A DNA stretch of 64,000 bases from Asterella californica. Taxonomy: Eukaryota; Streptophyta; Marchantiopsida; Marchantiales; Aytoniaceae. The notes beneath the pieces are model-generated. The model saw only the letters and a list, made by a program, of their open reading frames with translations. It was not told the origin of the DNA and searched no databases. The position numbers and the translations under genes are program-made. This document shows positions 11,260 to 22,950 of the stretch, one piece after another. Positions within the stretch are counted from its first letter, which is position 1, and each line of letters begins with the position of its first letter. The DNA is taken from positions 26,138,001 to 26,202,000 of the forward strand of contig JAYKYS010000006.1 of NCBI GenBank assembly GCA_036924285.1. Direction: 5' to 3'.

Positions 11260-12975
11260 AGGTTCGAATCTGCTTGCCAATTTTTATCCCACATGAGGAG
11301 AAAAAATATTGTGTTCTTTTGTACATATATCAGTACATTCGTAACTGGTAACTGATACATATGCTCACATGTAAAAATATTTAGAACCATTTGTTTCTTC
11401 ACTTGAGGATGGCACAAACCTTCATCAATGTACATACATGTATATATATGAGTTGTACCTAGATAAGGGAGAACTTCCATACCTACTCTTTATATAGACA
11501 CGATCAGTTCAGAAAATCAGTACCCACAAGAGATCAAGAGCTTCATTTATTATCCTTGTAACATCATACTGCTGTCAAGAGTCTGTTCTCATATTATACA
11601 ATTATATATGTAAACTGCAAGTCTGGTCTGAACCTGAAGAGTATATGTCAAGGTCCAGATCTTCACCTTCTTGTCTAGACGCGCGTAAGGTCTAAACATG
11701 GTAACAGGATCTGGTCTCTTCATCCAAGAGAGATTATACACTAACGTGCCACGCATGGAGTTAATGACTTAAAGGACAGTGCCTTACAACAGTTAAATCT
11801 GAATAATCTTCTGAACCTCTGTCGACCAACACTTGACGTGTCCTAAGGTTTCACATGCGTTGGAACGTAAGAATTAACTAACGGTCACTCAGAAAATCTT
11901 ACTGTGAAGATTATGCTGTCTGTCAACATGTGCAGAAATCTCCCCTCATATCCTTACTTTGGACCGCACAGGAACCAAGACTTGACTTAAGCACAAGGAT
12001 TGCATCCTCGATTATGAGAGATCGTAGTCCGAGAAAATACTCTGATAGAAAGAAAGAAGCCCCATTGTGAAGGTAGGCTCGGATCTATTCGATAGAGGAA
12101 TGGAAGATAATTTTAGCTTGCCAAAAATTAGCCACCCCAACGTGAAACAACCCCGTATACAAAAGAGTCTGATGGTGTGTAGACAAAGGCTGAAAGTGAG
12201 AAGTGACTCATTCCGAGTAAGTTTGGATATTGGAAGCTCTTATCAACTTTCAGTGACTCCAAGAATCATCCCAGGATAGTAGACAAAATATAGTCTACCT
12301 TGGTCAATAAATTCATAGATACCGGACAGATCAATATTTTCTGATAGCGAGCAGGAATCTTTTGTTCTAAAGCTTCTTGACTGATTTCATGTAAATTATG
12401 CTGAAAACCTTTCAGTTGCTTATATATGAGGTAAATTTAACAAGGATTATCTGAACTCTTCTGCAAATTCAATGCAGGAGAGTTCGTTAGGAGAAGGCGC
12501 ATGAAGGACTTTCAAGTTTGATTTCTAGTAAGGCTCCAAGGAAAAACATGAACGCTGTACATTATACTGTAGCTGTATGGACATTCTTAGACTAGTTATG
12601 AATGCAAAACATTGCCCGTCTATTTTACATTATGTTTCAGAACTGATGGTTGTGAAATCATATGAGAACCAGATCTAAATAAATTAATGTGATCATTGCT
12701 AAATCTGGTTGAGTCCTAGCAGAATGCCTGGAACAATCGAGAACTTGATCCGTCTCACCGGAAGATTGTAAGTTAAAACAAGAGTTGTACTTAAAAGAGA
12801 ACGTAGAGGATAGTGAAACTGGTAAGGACTTTAGTTTCAAAAGTCAGACCAGAAAAGGAAAAGAGGTGTCTTATCATTCCACCTTTTCTGTATTCCTTTC
12901 TGGATTCTTTCTAGTATTTGTTATTTCATTGATGTTCACTTACTGATGAGCATTACCTGTTTGTAGATATCCCAA

Positions 12976-13293
12976 TCATGCTCCAAGGCGAGAATAAATT
13001 AAATTAGCCTCGAATCCTTCTCTGGGTATTGAGATTAATCTGTCCTTGTCACTCCTTGACTGCCCGATGGTCCCTTGTACTCTATCCTCCAGATCTTCTG
13101 CACTGTATTCTCTTCTGCTGTGTGCGGCATGACATCGCACACATCTGTTCTCTGGAGCCTGCTGGAGTTCCGTATACCGGAGTTCCGTATACCGGAGTTC
13201 CGTAGCACATCCTATTCCATAATTTTCCTTGTCTCGGCAGGTTGAGGCACTTCCAAAGTCCAGATCTAGAGTCCAGACAACTAGTATAATCAA
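12976..13293 (-). pseudogene. Possible relic coding fragment in the duplicated block (unidentified)
   Basis: A 105-codon minus frame ends HSRREYSAEDLEDRVQGTIG... The corresponding inverted copy near 61260-61350 has a similar but stop-interrupted reading (TTEENTMQ...GTIEAVNEW). Conservation of phrase order in both copies hints at an old gene, but stops in one copy and a 15-bp tandem expansion in this one argue against function. No family recognised. Confidence 0.25.
13163..13203 (+). repeat. 15-bp tandem repeat, 2.7 copies
   Basis: GGAGTTCCGTATACC is repeated at 13163, 13178 and, partially, 13193. The homologous part of the 61200 copy lacks the expansion, so it arose after duplication. Confidence 0.85.
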
Positions 13294-13484
13294 TCAGGTA
13301 TATCCGGTTAGTCCATGATTTTTTATTTATACAATTCTTGTTGTTTCTGTACTGCAACAGTAGTATGCACTTCTGGTTGACTGAATACGAAGTTAATCCA
13401 CGTTCTCGTTGACATCATTCACACCTTTAGTTCTTGATTGTTTTAATGTTAAAATCCAATTCAACCAAGCATTCTTTCTTTACA

Positions 13485-15622
13485 TATATTTGGTAATTCA
13501 GTTAGTCTATCCATAATGGTCTTTTCTACAATAAATTAGAAATTAGATTTTTTATTACTATACTTTGTCGGAAGATGCTTGAACAAGTACGATTTACATA
13601 TATTATCTAAATACTACGGTATATATGAACTAACATTTAAAATAGTATTAAAACCTCTTGTCAGCTCAATTCCTCTCCTTAGAATATAGTAAAACCCGTC
13701 AATCATAACTGCCGTGTCACCTGAAGAATCACAACAGTTACATTTACAAAACCATGAAAATTTGACACACTTGAACTTCCTTGGCGTCGCACAATGCAAG
13801 CATTCTATCACGGCTATGGTATGTACATGCGATCATCAGCCTGAGGTTTATTCGAATTCCCAGCATGCAGGGAACCAAAGCGAGGCCGTAAAACCTTTAT
13901 TAATCGTCGGACATCATTCTATCTAGCTACTATATTTACTTTCGAATCTGGGTGTCTCGTGTCTTTCTCTAATCGTGTGGAATATTACAGCATTTGATGT
14001 TCTCCAGTGACCATATACGCGCGTTAATGGGATAATCGGAGCTCCAGAAACAAGTGCAATAAAGAAGTGAACTCTATCTTTCATGATGACATATACCTCA
14101 CCGGCATCACAACTGGATTTTGGGACACAGCATTTCTGGAACAACTGGATTTTGACTAGTGACAGCGTGTCATACTGTAACTGTTTTACTAGTAATATGA
14201 CTCTGGTAACTGCTGGCAGTAATAATATCGTTGCGATCAAGTCTAGTGTCTGTACATGTGAGATAAGAATTCCGGTTGAAGAATAGACTTCAATTACGTT
14301 TGGGACTACTGGATGTTGCGTACAACGTGTCATATTGTAATGTTCTCACTGTGACTTTGCTAGCTGATCATGATGTCAGTAACAGTATGGTTGCGATCGT
14401 GTCTTGTGTCTGTACATGTGAGATAAGAATTCCGATTGAAGAATAGACTTGAATAGAGTTGCCACTGATGATTGTTCATATAATTACTGATACAGTAACG
14501 GAGTTCGGAATAAGGAATTTATATTATCCACTGGACAGTTTCTCGGGCTGCTAGGGCTCGGCCCCAGTTCACGTCAGAAGCAAACCGACTACTCTACGAA
14601 CAGAACAGGAACTTCTCGATCGCTTCTAAAGTTATTTGGTTTCAGATAAATAATTTGCGTTCAGTTTCTATTCAGTTTCACGTTTTTTCAGTTCGGTCGG
14701 TTCCACCTTGAATGGATCGGTGCCAGGACAACATCTACAAGCTGGACCTTTTAGCATGGCACAATATGAGGACCAATTGCGAGATCCGGATCCTTTGTCT
14801 AGAAACAGTGCCATCGACGCACCCTTCTCTTCTTTTCGCCCGCGATCCTACTCTCCTTCGAATCTATCTGGTTACTTTCCTGGCCTTAAGCTTCCACTTC
14901 TCTTCGTGTAAGCTGTCAATCAGGCTTTTTCTCCTCCACTGTCACAGTAAAAGACTCTACAGACCTGATGGATCCACTTATTGGCATCTCGTGCCGACAC
15001 TTACGGATGGGAAGCTAGGTGATACGTAAATGACAATGCATATCGAAATCATGGCTTGTAGACCCTAATCTCAGGAACAATCAACATTTCCTACACTACT
15101 GGTTTGAATTCCCATAACTTGGCCGTGGGCACTGTCACTATAAAACTGGCTTTATTGGGCTCATTATCCATGTTCAAGTCTTGTCCGCTGAGGGACAAGC
15201 TTGTTGCTTAGAACAGGTCCGCTCTGGGTCCTTGATTGCCTTGAGCGCACCTGAGTCGTGCATTCAGTCCATATTATTGTTTGGAAAAGGACCTAGTCGT
15301 TACGTTTGTCGAGTTCATTGTCTCAACAAGGTATGAACATTCTATCGAGCTGGTTTTCACTTTTCTTTCGAATTTCCTTCAAGATGAATATCCCGAGAGG
15401 TTTCTGGTTATTTAGTACAGAAAGGTAGTTCCTGAATTCTGTGAGGCTTAATGTACATAAGAACTCGCGTCTATCTCTGTTCTCCCTGCAAAAAGTTTTG
15501 TCACTCGACGTATAACTTGCAGCTTCCAGACCACACCATGAGATGATCTAAAAGTCCTTTTGTGACACCAAAACTGAAATTAATGCTTGTACACATTGGA
15601 ATTGGTTCTGGATTTCAGGAGG
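13485..15622. other. 5' flank of PPO copy A, with 160-bp tandem duplication (about 14128-14456)
   Basis: No gene is supported. 13860-15180 corresponds to the 5' flanks of copies B (48280-49400, inverted) and C (59697-60560, direct). In this copy a segment is present twice at a 160-bp period; the shared TGTCTGTACATGTGAGATAA starts at about 14247 and 14407, while B and C have it once. CACTATAAAACTGGCTTTAT at about 15137-15156 is shared with C, and B has a variant. It is TATA-like, but about 480 bp from the PPO start, so a promoter role is only a guess. Confidence 0.6.
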
Positions 15623-17530
15623 ATGGCGGTTAGGAGCACACTTTCAGAGTCAAGCTCCCAAAGTCACGCTTTGCTAAAAGCGTCGAAGCCAGTGCTGCAA
15701 CAGCGAAGCTTGCAGTTGGGACGAGGCAGTCTTCTGAATACGAAGACTCGCCAGCAGTTCCTGATTCCTATGGCTGCCTACGTCTGCGTTTTTCTCTTCT
15801 TCCTCCAACTGCTCACAGAGAGCGCTACCGCAGCCCCAGTGCTGGCGTCCAGTCTTGGCTTCTGCAAAGATGTTCCAGTGCTCAAGGGGGCCCCCTTACA
15901 CTGCTGCCTCCCACAGCCCACAAGAGCCCCGATCAGGTTCACATTTCCTCGTGTGCTTGCTGATCGCCATGGCAAGCCCATTTTGAGGGAGAGGAAACCC
16001 GCACACATTGCCCAGAAAGATCCGGAGTATGTCAAGAAGTACAATCTGGCCTACGCCAGAATGAAAGCCCTCCCAGACTCGGACCCCAGAAGCTTCCTCA
16101 ACCAGTGGAGAGTCCACTGCTCCTTCTGCAACGAAGCATTCAAGCAGCGGAATCTCCGGGGCAAAGACACCGGAGTTTTGCTCCAAGTCCACTTCAGCTG
16201 GAGCTTCCTTCCGTGGCATCGGATGTACCTCTACTTCCACGAGAGAATTCTAGCCAGCTTGATCAACGATCCTACTTTCGCTCTTCCTTTCTGGAACTGG
16301 GACAATGCGATTGACTTCGACGCAGGTATGATCCCTGCCATGTACCTGCCCAAGTTCCCTGTGCCCAACTCCGCCCTCCATGATAAGTTCCGAAACCCCA
16401 ACCATTTGCCTCCCAAGATTCTCAACCTGGGTTACAGCGCCAAGCTCGAAGCGGAAGGGCAGAATCTGACGGACCAGCAGATCAGATACCAGAATCTGTG
16501 CGTCATGTACAACCAAGTAACGACCAAAGTCAGCGCTCGAGATTTTCTCGGTGGCCCGTACGTGGTCGGCACCGATAACACGGCTGCGTCTGCCAACCAG
16601 CCAGCAAATGGAACTGTGGGCGAGTCCGGTGGACTGGAAAATGCCCACAACATTGCCCACGAATGGACGGGCTTGATCAACGACCCCGACCATCCCGACA
16701 ATGAGGACATGGGAAACTTCATCTTCGCAGCTCGAGATCCCATCTTCTACGCTCATCATTCCAACGTGGATCGCCTCTGGGACGTCTGGAAAACCCTCCC
16801 CGACAGGATCACCAGATCGGGAGACAGAAAGCGAACAGAGTTCAAGAACAGAGATTTCCTCGACTTCGAATTCACTTTCTATGACGAAAATGGAGATTTG
16901 GTGATCAGCAAAATCAGCGATTCTCTAGACAGCGCCAAGCTCGGCTACAAGTTCACTAATGTCAGTGAAGCAGATGACCTGTGGATCAATTACGAGCCTC
17001 TCCCTCCCCATAATTCTCCGACACCTCGGCATCCCAAGGATTACCCTGCAGTGGTCCCCAATGGAGTCAACCACATCACTCTGGACCCCATCAGCTATAA
17101 GCTCGGCCGTCGCGCTCCCACCATCAAAGACCTCCAAGGAAAGGAGCTGAAGAGTATCTTTCAGTTGCAGGAGAACGTCTTGTTTGAGAGGGTGAAGATA
17201 CCGCAGGGCGCTTATGCTCGATTTGATGTTTTCATCAACTACCCAGCAGCCACCAGGAAGACTCATCTGTACATGTCCGAGTACGTGGGTACTTTCACCC
17301 ACCTGCCCAGCGGAATAATCGATACGAGCAAGTCAGTTTCCGAATCGTCCAGCGAGAAGGGTGAGTTCCTGATTGTTAACATCCGGTTTTCCATCAATGC
17401 CGCTCTGCAGAGACTTGGCGTTACGGATTGCCATCAGGACATCATCGTCACCATTGTTTCTAAGGGTGCCAGGGACAGCACCCCAAAAACAGGATTCACT
17501 TTCGCCAACCTCAAGCAAGATTTCCAGTGA
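15623..17530 (+). CDS. PPO: Polyphenol oxidase (tyrosinase/catechol oxidase), copy A
   Basis: 635-residue type-3 copper oxidase that would oxidise phenols to quinones using O2. The start is the ATG in AGGATGGC, conserved in copy B; the frame stays open upstream but has no in-frame ATG. Residues 47-72 form a hydrophobic segment before TAAPVLA, consistent with a secretory leader or anchor. The CuA site has H165 (in VHCSFC), H190 and H199 (FSWSFLPWHR). C169 is placed for the Cys-His thioether to H190 seen in plant PPOs, and C166 for a disulfide. The CuB site has H342 and H346 (ENAHNIAHEW) and H378/H379 (DPIFYAHHSNVDRLW). The PPO1_DWL region (DFLDFEFTFYDENGDL, about 411-426) and the KFDV-type domain (YARFDVF, about 531-537) follow. 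The whole CDS is one exon. All key residues are present and there are no breaks, so it is probably functional. Whether it is a tyrosinase or a catechol oxidase is not settled. Confidence 0.96.
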   Translation: MAVRSTLSESSSQSHALLKASKPVLQQRSLQLGRGSLLNTKTRQQFLIPMAAYVCVFLFFLQLLTESATAAPVLASSLGFCKDVPVLKGAPLHCCLPQPTRAPIRFTFPRVLADRHGKPILRERKPAHIAQKDPEYVKKYNLAYARMKALPDSDPRSFLNQWRVHCSFCNEAFKQRNLRGKDTGVLLQVHFSWSFLPWHRMYLYFHERILASLINDPTFALPFWNWDNAIDFDAGMIPAMYLPKFPVPNSALHDKFRNPNHLPPKILNLGYSAKLEAEGQNLTDQQIRYQNLCVMYNQVTTKVSARDFLGGPYVVGTDNTAASANQPANGTVGESGGLENAHNIAHEWTGLINDPDHPDNEDMGNFIFAARDPIFYAHHSNVDRLWDVWKTLPDRITRSGDRKRTEFKNRDFLDFEFTFYDENGDLVISKISDSLDSAKLGYKFTNVSEADDLWINYEPLPPHNSPTPRHPKDYPAVVPNGVNHITLDPISYKLGRRAPTIKDLQGKELKSIFQLQENVLFERVKIPQGAYARFDVFINYPAATRKTHLYMSEYVGTFTHLPSGIIDTSKSVSESSSEKGEFLIVNIRFSINAALQRLGVTDCHQDIIVTIVSKGARDSTPKTGFTFANLKQDFQ

Positions 17531-18450
17531 TTCCTTGCAGAGAGCTGCAGGCGTCGTCCAGTATTAATGATCTGCACCAACTTTTGCTTATTACTTTGAA
17601 TCTGATGTAGAAGGGTAGCTTACATTCCATTTTTTCTTGTGTTGCCAAAATGTCGACTTCACTATCCGGAAAACCATGCATGTAGCTTAGCGCAGTCCGA
17701 AGGGCTAAGGCTAAGCGTTACTTCTTTACAGAGTGACAGTCGGACTTGTGGGAAACAAGGTAGTGCGGGAATACACTTAGTGCGTAGATTACACTCGTGT
17801 TTAAGTAGATTCTGGTTAGGCATTTAGTTGTAGAGCTCATTCAAGTAGATGCTAAATAGTTGTAATCTTCACTCGACGTTCAGTAATTCAGGACGAATTC
17901 CATCGAGAAAAAGCTGAACTCGTCACGTTTCCACAATCTAGAGCTGACTGTCTTGTAGTTTCTCTTGTGAAAGTTTGTTTGGATCCAAGGCAAGAGTTCT
18001 GGCCAATTAAATGGATGTTCTGGCCATGTAATGAAGTCTCATGACATATACGTAAGTAGTGACGGAATATGCCCATGCTAGCACCTGGCATGTATGTCAC
18101 ATTCATGGTCGATCGTTATGAAATAACAAACCCCTGAGCGATGCTGCAACTCAGGCCTGCCGATTAAGCACCCTAGCCAGCTGGTAACTTGCTTGTGGAT
18201 TTTCTATCTAGCTGTCCTTCTCACTCATCTCATGGCCATTCCTTCGACAAAGGGAACAGCGTAGAACCGCTTAAGTTTAATAGTGAGCATCATCTGGAGT
18301 CCATATTTCTTGCTTCTTGTTTCCCTAGAAAGAATCGAAGCAGGAGAATAATGTTCGGAGTCGATCATATGATCATGAGCACACTTTGCTGAGTAGCAGA
18401 TTTACCTAGAAGTCGAAAATAATTTTGAATTCGAATGACCTTTCAACTTT
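17531..18450 (+). repeat. 3' flank of PPO copy A, shared by all three copies
   Basis: Matches inverted sequence at 45080-45965 (copy B) and 58690-59594 (copy C), including CGGACTTGTGGGAAACAAGG and the GATCATATGATCA-type stretch near 18363. It contains the 3' UTR. B and C resemble each other more than either resembles A (for example both read tcattcgagtag-type sequence duplicated at 45650-45700 and 59275-59330), suggesting they share a later ancestor. Confidence 0.85.
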
Positions 18451-21438
18451 GAATGATATGCTGCACCTTGTGGGTGCCTGCTGCACCATCTCTGTATTAA
18501 TAAGCTTTTTGTTATAAATTACTGCCAAATAAACAGAGTGTAGACAGACGTCAACGTCGTCATATCACAAGACGAGCAGAAGCTGAAATTGTACAGATCT
18601 AGACAGTGATGATGATGAGAATGACGAATCGGATTCAACGGGTCGCTGAACAGGTTCAGTTTAACGGTTTAGTAGTCGAACTTTACGTAAAGATATTAAC
18701 GCTGCTGGGCTGGATGCTGACTAGACATGTATATGACAGATCGATCTCGTGTCCAACGTGCAGCACGACCTCATCACCCATCTCATAATCGTATAGAGCC
18801 GAGTTATGTGCTCAGAGTGTGAATTAAATATGTTGCACAGTTTCACGGATCAAGATTAGTCTGCCACTTGATCATGAGCATGAGTGTATATATGGTGAAC
18901 TACAATAACTGTCATGGGCGGATGCTTCGTGATAACACCCTAATATATAAGAAATATTTATAAGCTAGATAAAAAAGCAGCAAGGTAGATTCAAGTTCGT
19001 CAATCATGAAACTGTAACTGCTACTCTTACGTGGAACATTCTGCGCGCGTCTGAATTCTGAACAGTAGAAGTAGTTAACAGATCAGATTCTAGAATATCA
19101 AGCTTCTATTGGTTACTTGTTTTACAAGCTTAAGCATTCATTTCTGTTGATGTGACCTGCCTGTTAAGTTGATGTGAAGCATATGTCATATATCAATGCT
19201 TGTGATATGTACTTCGAGTGGCCCTGAACCTGGGTCGGACTTGTGCGTTAGTTCTTGCTGCCATCGTAACATGCCTCAGCTATCCTGATCAGACCCCATT
19301 AGATGGTGCCGCAGCTGCAGTCAACACAGGGACGAGGTCTTTCTCCATCTGTTATAGTAAAACGTTTCATGGATATCGACACAGCTTTCGCCTCCACCGG
19401 AGCGTGGAAGATTACTACACCCCAAGCTCTCTTAGGTAATAGACTGAGAGAAACAAAACCAGGTCCTACGAAGATGTTAGAGTTGATCAGAGGTTCATAC
19501 TCTGGTTCTCGTGGACAGACGGCAGGAACGAAGCTGCCTCCAACCGTGCGCCCAGTTCTAATCCTAGACAGATCAAGGCTAAATTTAATCTGGAATCGCT
19601 CGCGATCGCTGTTTGGACTTCTAGACTCTGCGTCATGTAAGCGTACAGAGTTTGGGTCCACTCGTCTTATTATCGCCCTAGCTATCTTTCCTTCTCTGTA
19701 GTGGTCCGGTTGGTTGCACTTAACTGGACTCATACAGTTCTATAGATCTAGTAGGCGTTTATGCTACTTTCGTGTCGGAATTGATTTCTTGATGGAGTTC
19801 ATTCAGTTAACTGATGCATTGGTGAGTTGATTTCCTTGAGCTGTTATCCTGTCGGGTGACGTCGGTTATCGTTGTTCTCGCCGTTTGGTGGTTACTAAAT
19901 CTTTAACGTGTTATGACCTCAATCGCGTCCATCTTCGTGCCGATTTGTTTAATGTGACGCAAGAGCCTGGCAAGATTTCTCATACATGACTTTCAATTCA
20001 TCGCCAGGAAAGATCATTGCTCTTCAGAACTCTGAGCGTGAAACATCAGTGAGTCAGGGTGATCACTATTCTTTCTAATCATCTATAGCCTAACCGTTTC
20101 TGCTGGGTGCTGATGAAAGTCAGAGAGCAGGTTGATTGAGGTGCATGCGACGGGAGAGTGTTCTGTTGCATGAGCACTCCGCTCAGCCGTCGCAGACTTC
20201 CCAAGACGGAACCACCCGAGAACAGCAGCCGAAAGGCTGGCCGGTCTCGAACAGCCCCGCGCATCAAAGTGGGGGATCAATACGACTCCAACTGAACATG
20301 ACTCGTGTTACTAGCGTTCACGTACTCGGGGCCCCTAAATCGCTTTCAGATCCAATGATTCACTTCGCTCTACGATCAGGATCAGCGTCAAGAACAAGAC
20401 AATCACATAGTGAGGGCCCTGAACCCGACGCGGCATCTCGTTGAACTTTACAGGGATGAAAACACCACGATCGAGTCACAAGCTTCATCCACCGCACAAC
20501 CCGGAACCTACAACACTCATCAAATCACAAGACATTCGGAGGTTTCGGGTGGTACGGCAAAGTTCACGAGTTATCGCAACGGAGCTCCGTCCCGCTTCCA
20601 ACCGTCTAAATGCCCGTCGGCGTTACAACCTTCCTGGAAAATACAGCGCTTCTCCTCGGTGATTAATCAAAGTGAAATGCAGGAACGAAGACTAGACTCT
20701 CTTTGAAAATCGTTTTTACATCTTGCTGAAGTCTCCGTAGAACATGTTCAGAACATATTCTTTTGGCGAGACAATAGACGATGTGGTCAATTCAAGAGAA
20801 GGTACAGCGAAAAAGATGGAATGCTGCCATCGAAAGAAGCATAGCTTTTATCACATAGCGACCTCTAAGCGATGGACCTTTCCGCTGCTGTTGCGAACAT
20901 GCATAAACTACCAGAATACATTCCACTGCTGTTGCGAACATGCATAAACTACCAGAATACATTCCACTGCTGGATGCATTTCTGAGACGTGTGGATGTCA
21001 TATGAGCTTTCGAAGTTGAGGAGCCAATTTAATACCTACTGTACACATAGAGTAATAGTGCAAGTATAACTAGTTATTTTATAGCTGCTAGATTACTACT
21101 ATGCAGTAACACAATACAAATATTACATGGCAGCTATCGGTTTTGCAGACGCACTGTACGTAGACGGGAGTAGAACATAAAGCGCTGCTTTGGCTGCTTC
21201 GCTGTAAATATTTGTGAGTAATAAGAACCGGGGTCTACTGTGATCTTTTAATTTTACGCAATTGGAGAGACGGCAGGATAAGAAAACACTGCTGTATTTC
21301 AGGATGTATGAAGTGGCTGGCTATGTGGAATTTGTGAACTGGAAGAAATGTGTAATGTAGTGTACTTTAATTTTTACCAAAATGTAAAGATGAATGGTTG
21401 CTGAGTGCAGAGTGAATTAATTAATAATATCAACGACT
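18451..21438. other. Single-copy interval; no gene recognised
   Basis: Outside the duplicated block and without transposon motifs. Frames at 19218-19733 overlap on both strands and carry no known domain. 20887-20968 is an exact 41-bp tandem duplication (unit starts GCTGTTGCGAACATGC). The rest shows no structure I can name. Confidence 0.5.
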
Positions 21439-22946
21439 TGTTACAAAACTGAGAACTGTACTCCCTAGTCTCTCAGAATATATAATTTATCTCCCACAAC
21501 AGAATGCTACCAGTCTATTAGAACTGATAACAGATCAGCCTGTTAAAACTAATCAGAAGGAGAACTGAACAGAAATATTCCGAGATGAAATGTGCACAGC
21601 TTTACTTAGACTTCAGAACGGGTACAGACAGAAAGGGCCTCCTACTCATACTACTCTACAGGGAATGTGAGTTAATATACTAATGATACATAACTGCTGT
21701 CACCTCAAAGTGACTTACCTAACTGCTGTCCCAGTGCTTCTCACGTCACAAGTCATGTCACAAGTCACCTCTTCCTTTTTTTTTTTTACTTTTGTCTTTT
21801 TACCTTCCGCAGAGTTTAGATGTGACCTCTAATGATATTTAACACCCTCCTTCATTAGAGCATCACTTCTTTCATACCAAGTAAATCTCTAATATGTATA
21901 AACCTTAGCTTTGGTAAAGCTTTGGTAAAAATATCAGCTAACTGATCTTCCGATGGACAATATTCCAGCTTGACTATTTTAGCTTCAATTTTCTCCCGTA
22001 TATGATGTAACCTTGTCTCCAAACCTTTTGTTCTTTCTCTGATAACTCTATTGTTAGCCAAGAACATTGCACTCTGATTATCCACATGTAATACTGTTGG
22101 TCCAGATATCTTTTCTCCCATCTCCAGCAATAAATTCCTTAACCATATCAAGGTTATAGAACCATCACTAAGAGCAATGTATTCAGCTTCTGTTGAAGAC
22201 CTTGCTACTGTATGCTGCTTCTTGCTGCTCCAACTGATAATTCCATCAATTAATTTCCCGTGCAAATATTCTTCAATGATATTGTCAACTGTTTTCTCCT
22301 CAAAACCACTTTCTTGATCCATAGGTGTTGTTGATGACTTGCAATCTTCCATCTGAAACTCTCCAAGTATAGACTTTATGTATGCTGGTTGAGAAAGCAT
22401 AATACAGTCCTCCATCTGAAAGTAACAACTATAGTTGCTATCTTGCTGAAATGATGAGTCCAAAAAAAAGCCCCAGAAATTAAATACCAGATTATCAAAA
22501 TCTTAAAACCTTAGCTTGAGCAACCTGTGCTCTGATACCATGTTACAAAACTGAGAACTGTACTCCCTAGTCTCTCAGAATATATAATTTATCTCCCACA
22601 ACAGAATGCTACCAGTCTATTAGAACTGATAACAGATCAGCCTGTTAAAACTAATCAGAAGGAGAACTGAACAGAAATATTCCGAGATGAAATGTGCACA
22701 GCTTTACTTAGACTTCAGAACTGGTACAGACAGAAAGGGCCTCCTACTCATACTACTCTACAGGGAATGTGAGTTAATATACTAATGATACATAACTGCT
22801 GTCACCTCAAAGTGACTTACCTAACTGCTGTCCCAGTGCTTCTCACGTCACAAGTCATGTCACAAGTCACCTCTTCCTTTTTTTTTTTTACTTTTGTCTT
22901 TTTACCTTCCGCAGAGTTTAGATGTGACCTCTAATGATATTTAACA
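21439..22946 (-). mobile_element. Complete young non-autonomous Copia element, family Y
   Basis: Two 406-bp LTRs (21439-21844 and 22541-22946) begin TG and end CA and differ by a single base that I can find (aacggg/aactgg). The element lies on the minus strand. The primer-binding site TGGTATCAGAGC, typical of initiator Met tRNA, is directly inside the 5' LTR (complement of about 22529-22540). A polypurine tract (aatgaaggaggg) precedes the 3' LTR. The target-site duplication is CGACT (21434-21438 and 22947-22951). Only about 700 bp of internal sequence remain, so it depends on other copies for mobility. Confidence 0.95.
21855..22415 (-). CDS. Truncated Copia RT/RNase H open frame inside the young element
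   Basis: From the ATG at 22415 the frame is open for 186 codons. Without an ATG it stays open back to about 22463. It joins a piece of reverse transcriptase C-terminus (QPAYIKSILGEFQMEDCKSS) to the RNase H end (SWSSKKQHTVARSSTEAEY, VDNQSAMFL, CPSEDQLADIFTKAL). Compared with the 26973-31678 copy, one internal deletion removes gag to RT and another removes the block with the first RNase H Asp (SDSDWAGD). The enzyme should therefore be inactive, although the frame survived both deletions. It may be translated, but a function is not implied. Confidence 0.75.
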   Translation of the reverse strand: MEDCIMLSQPAYIKSILGEFQMEDCKSSTTPMDQESGFEEKTVDNIIEEYLHGKLIDGIISWSSKKQHTVARSSTEAEYIALSDGSITLIWLRNLLLEMGEKISGPTVLHVDNQSAMFLANNRVIRERTKGLETRLHHIREKIEAKIVKLEYCPSEDQLADIFTKALPKLRFIHIRDLLGMKEVML

Positions 22947-22950
22947 CGAC

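Larger units (their letters stand above)
11260..13484. repeat. Right arm of long inverted repeat; 12130-13484 also shared with 60960-62330
   Basis: 11260-11983 and 13263-13484 are reverse complements of the left arm (1751-2632). The central 11984-13262 is absent there. From about 12130 to 13484, and loosely on to 13700, the reverse complement appears at 60720-62330. At 11205-11275 a box B-like GGTTCGAATCTG lies in a weak tRNA-like context (ggcaag...cttgcc). The weak T-stem argues against a tRNA. No intact gene was recognised. Confidence 0.8.

Noticed and set aside
11205..11275. Possible tRNA gene with GGTTCGAATCTG
   Set aside because: The T-stem pairs poorly and no acceptor or anticodon arm forms. 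Treated as a tRNA-like relic.
15587..15622. Upstream start for PPO A
   Set aside because: The codon is TTG, and the ATG at 15623 is in a context conserved with copy B.
15778..17302. Long antisense frames under PPO A, and the matching plus-strand frames under PPO B
   Set aside because: They mirror the conserved coding strand and appear in both copies only because the genes are near-identical. No motif or start context supports them.
19218..19733. Gene candidate between PPO A and the young Copia
   Set aside because: Overlapping frames on both strands of similar length, no motif, no second copy to test conservation.
22416..22463. N-terminal extension of the short Copia frame
   Set aside because: It needs a TTG start; the first ATG is at 22415.
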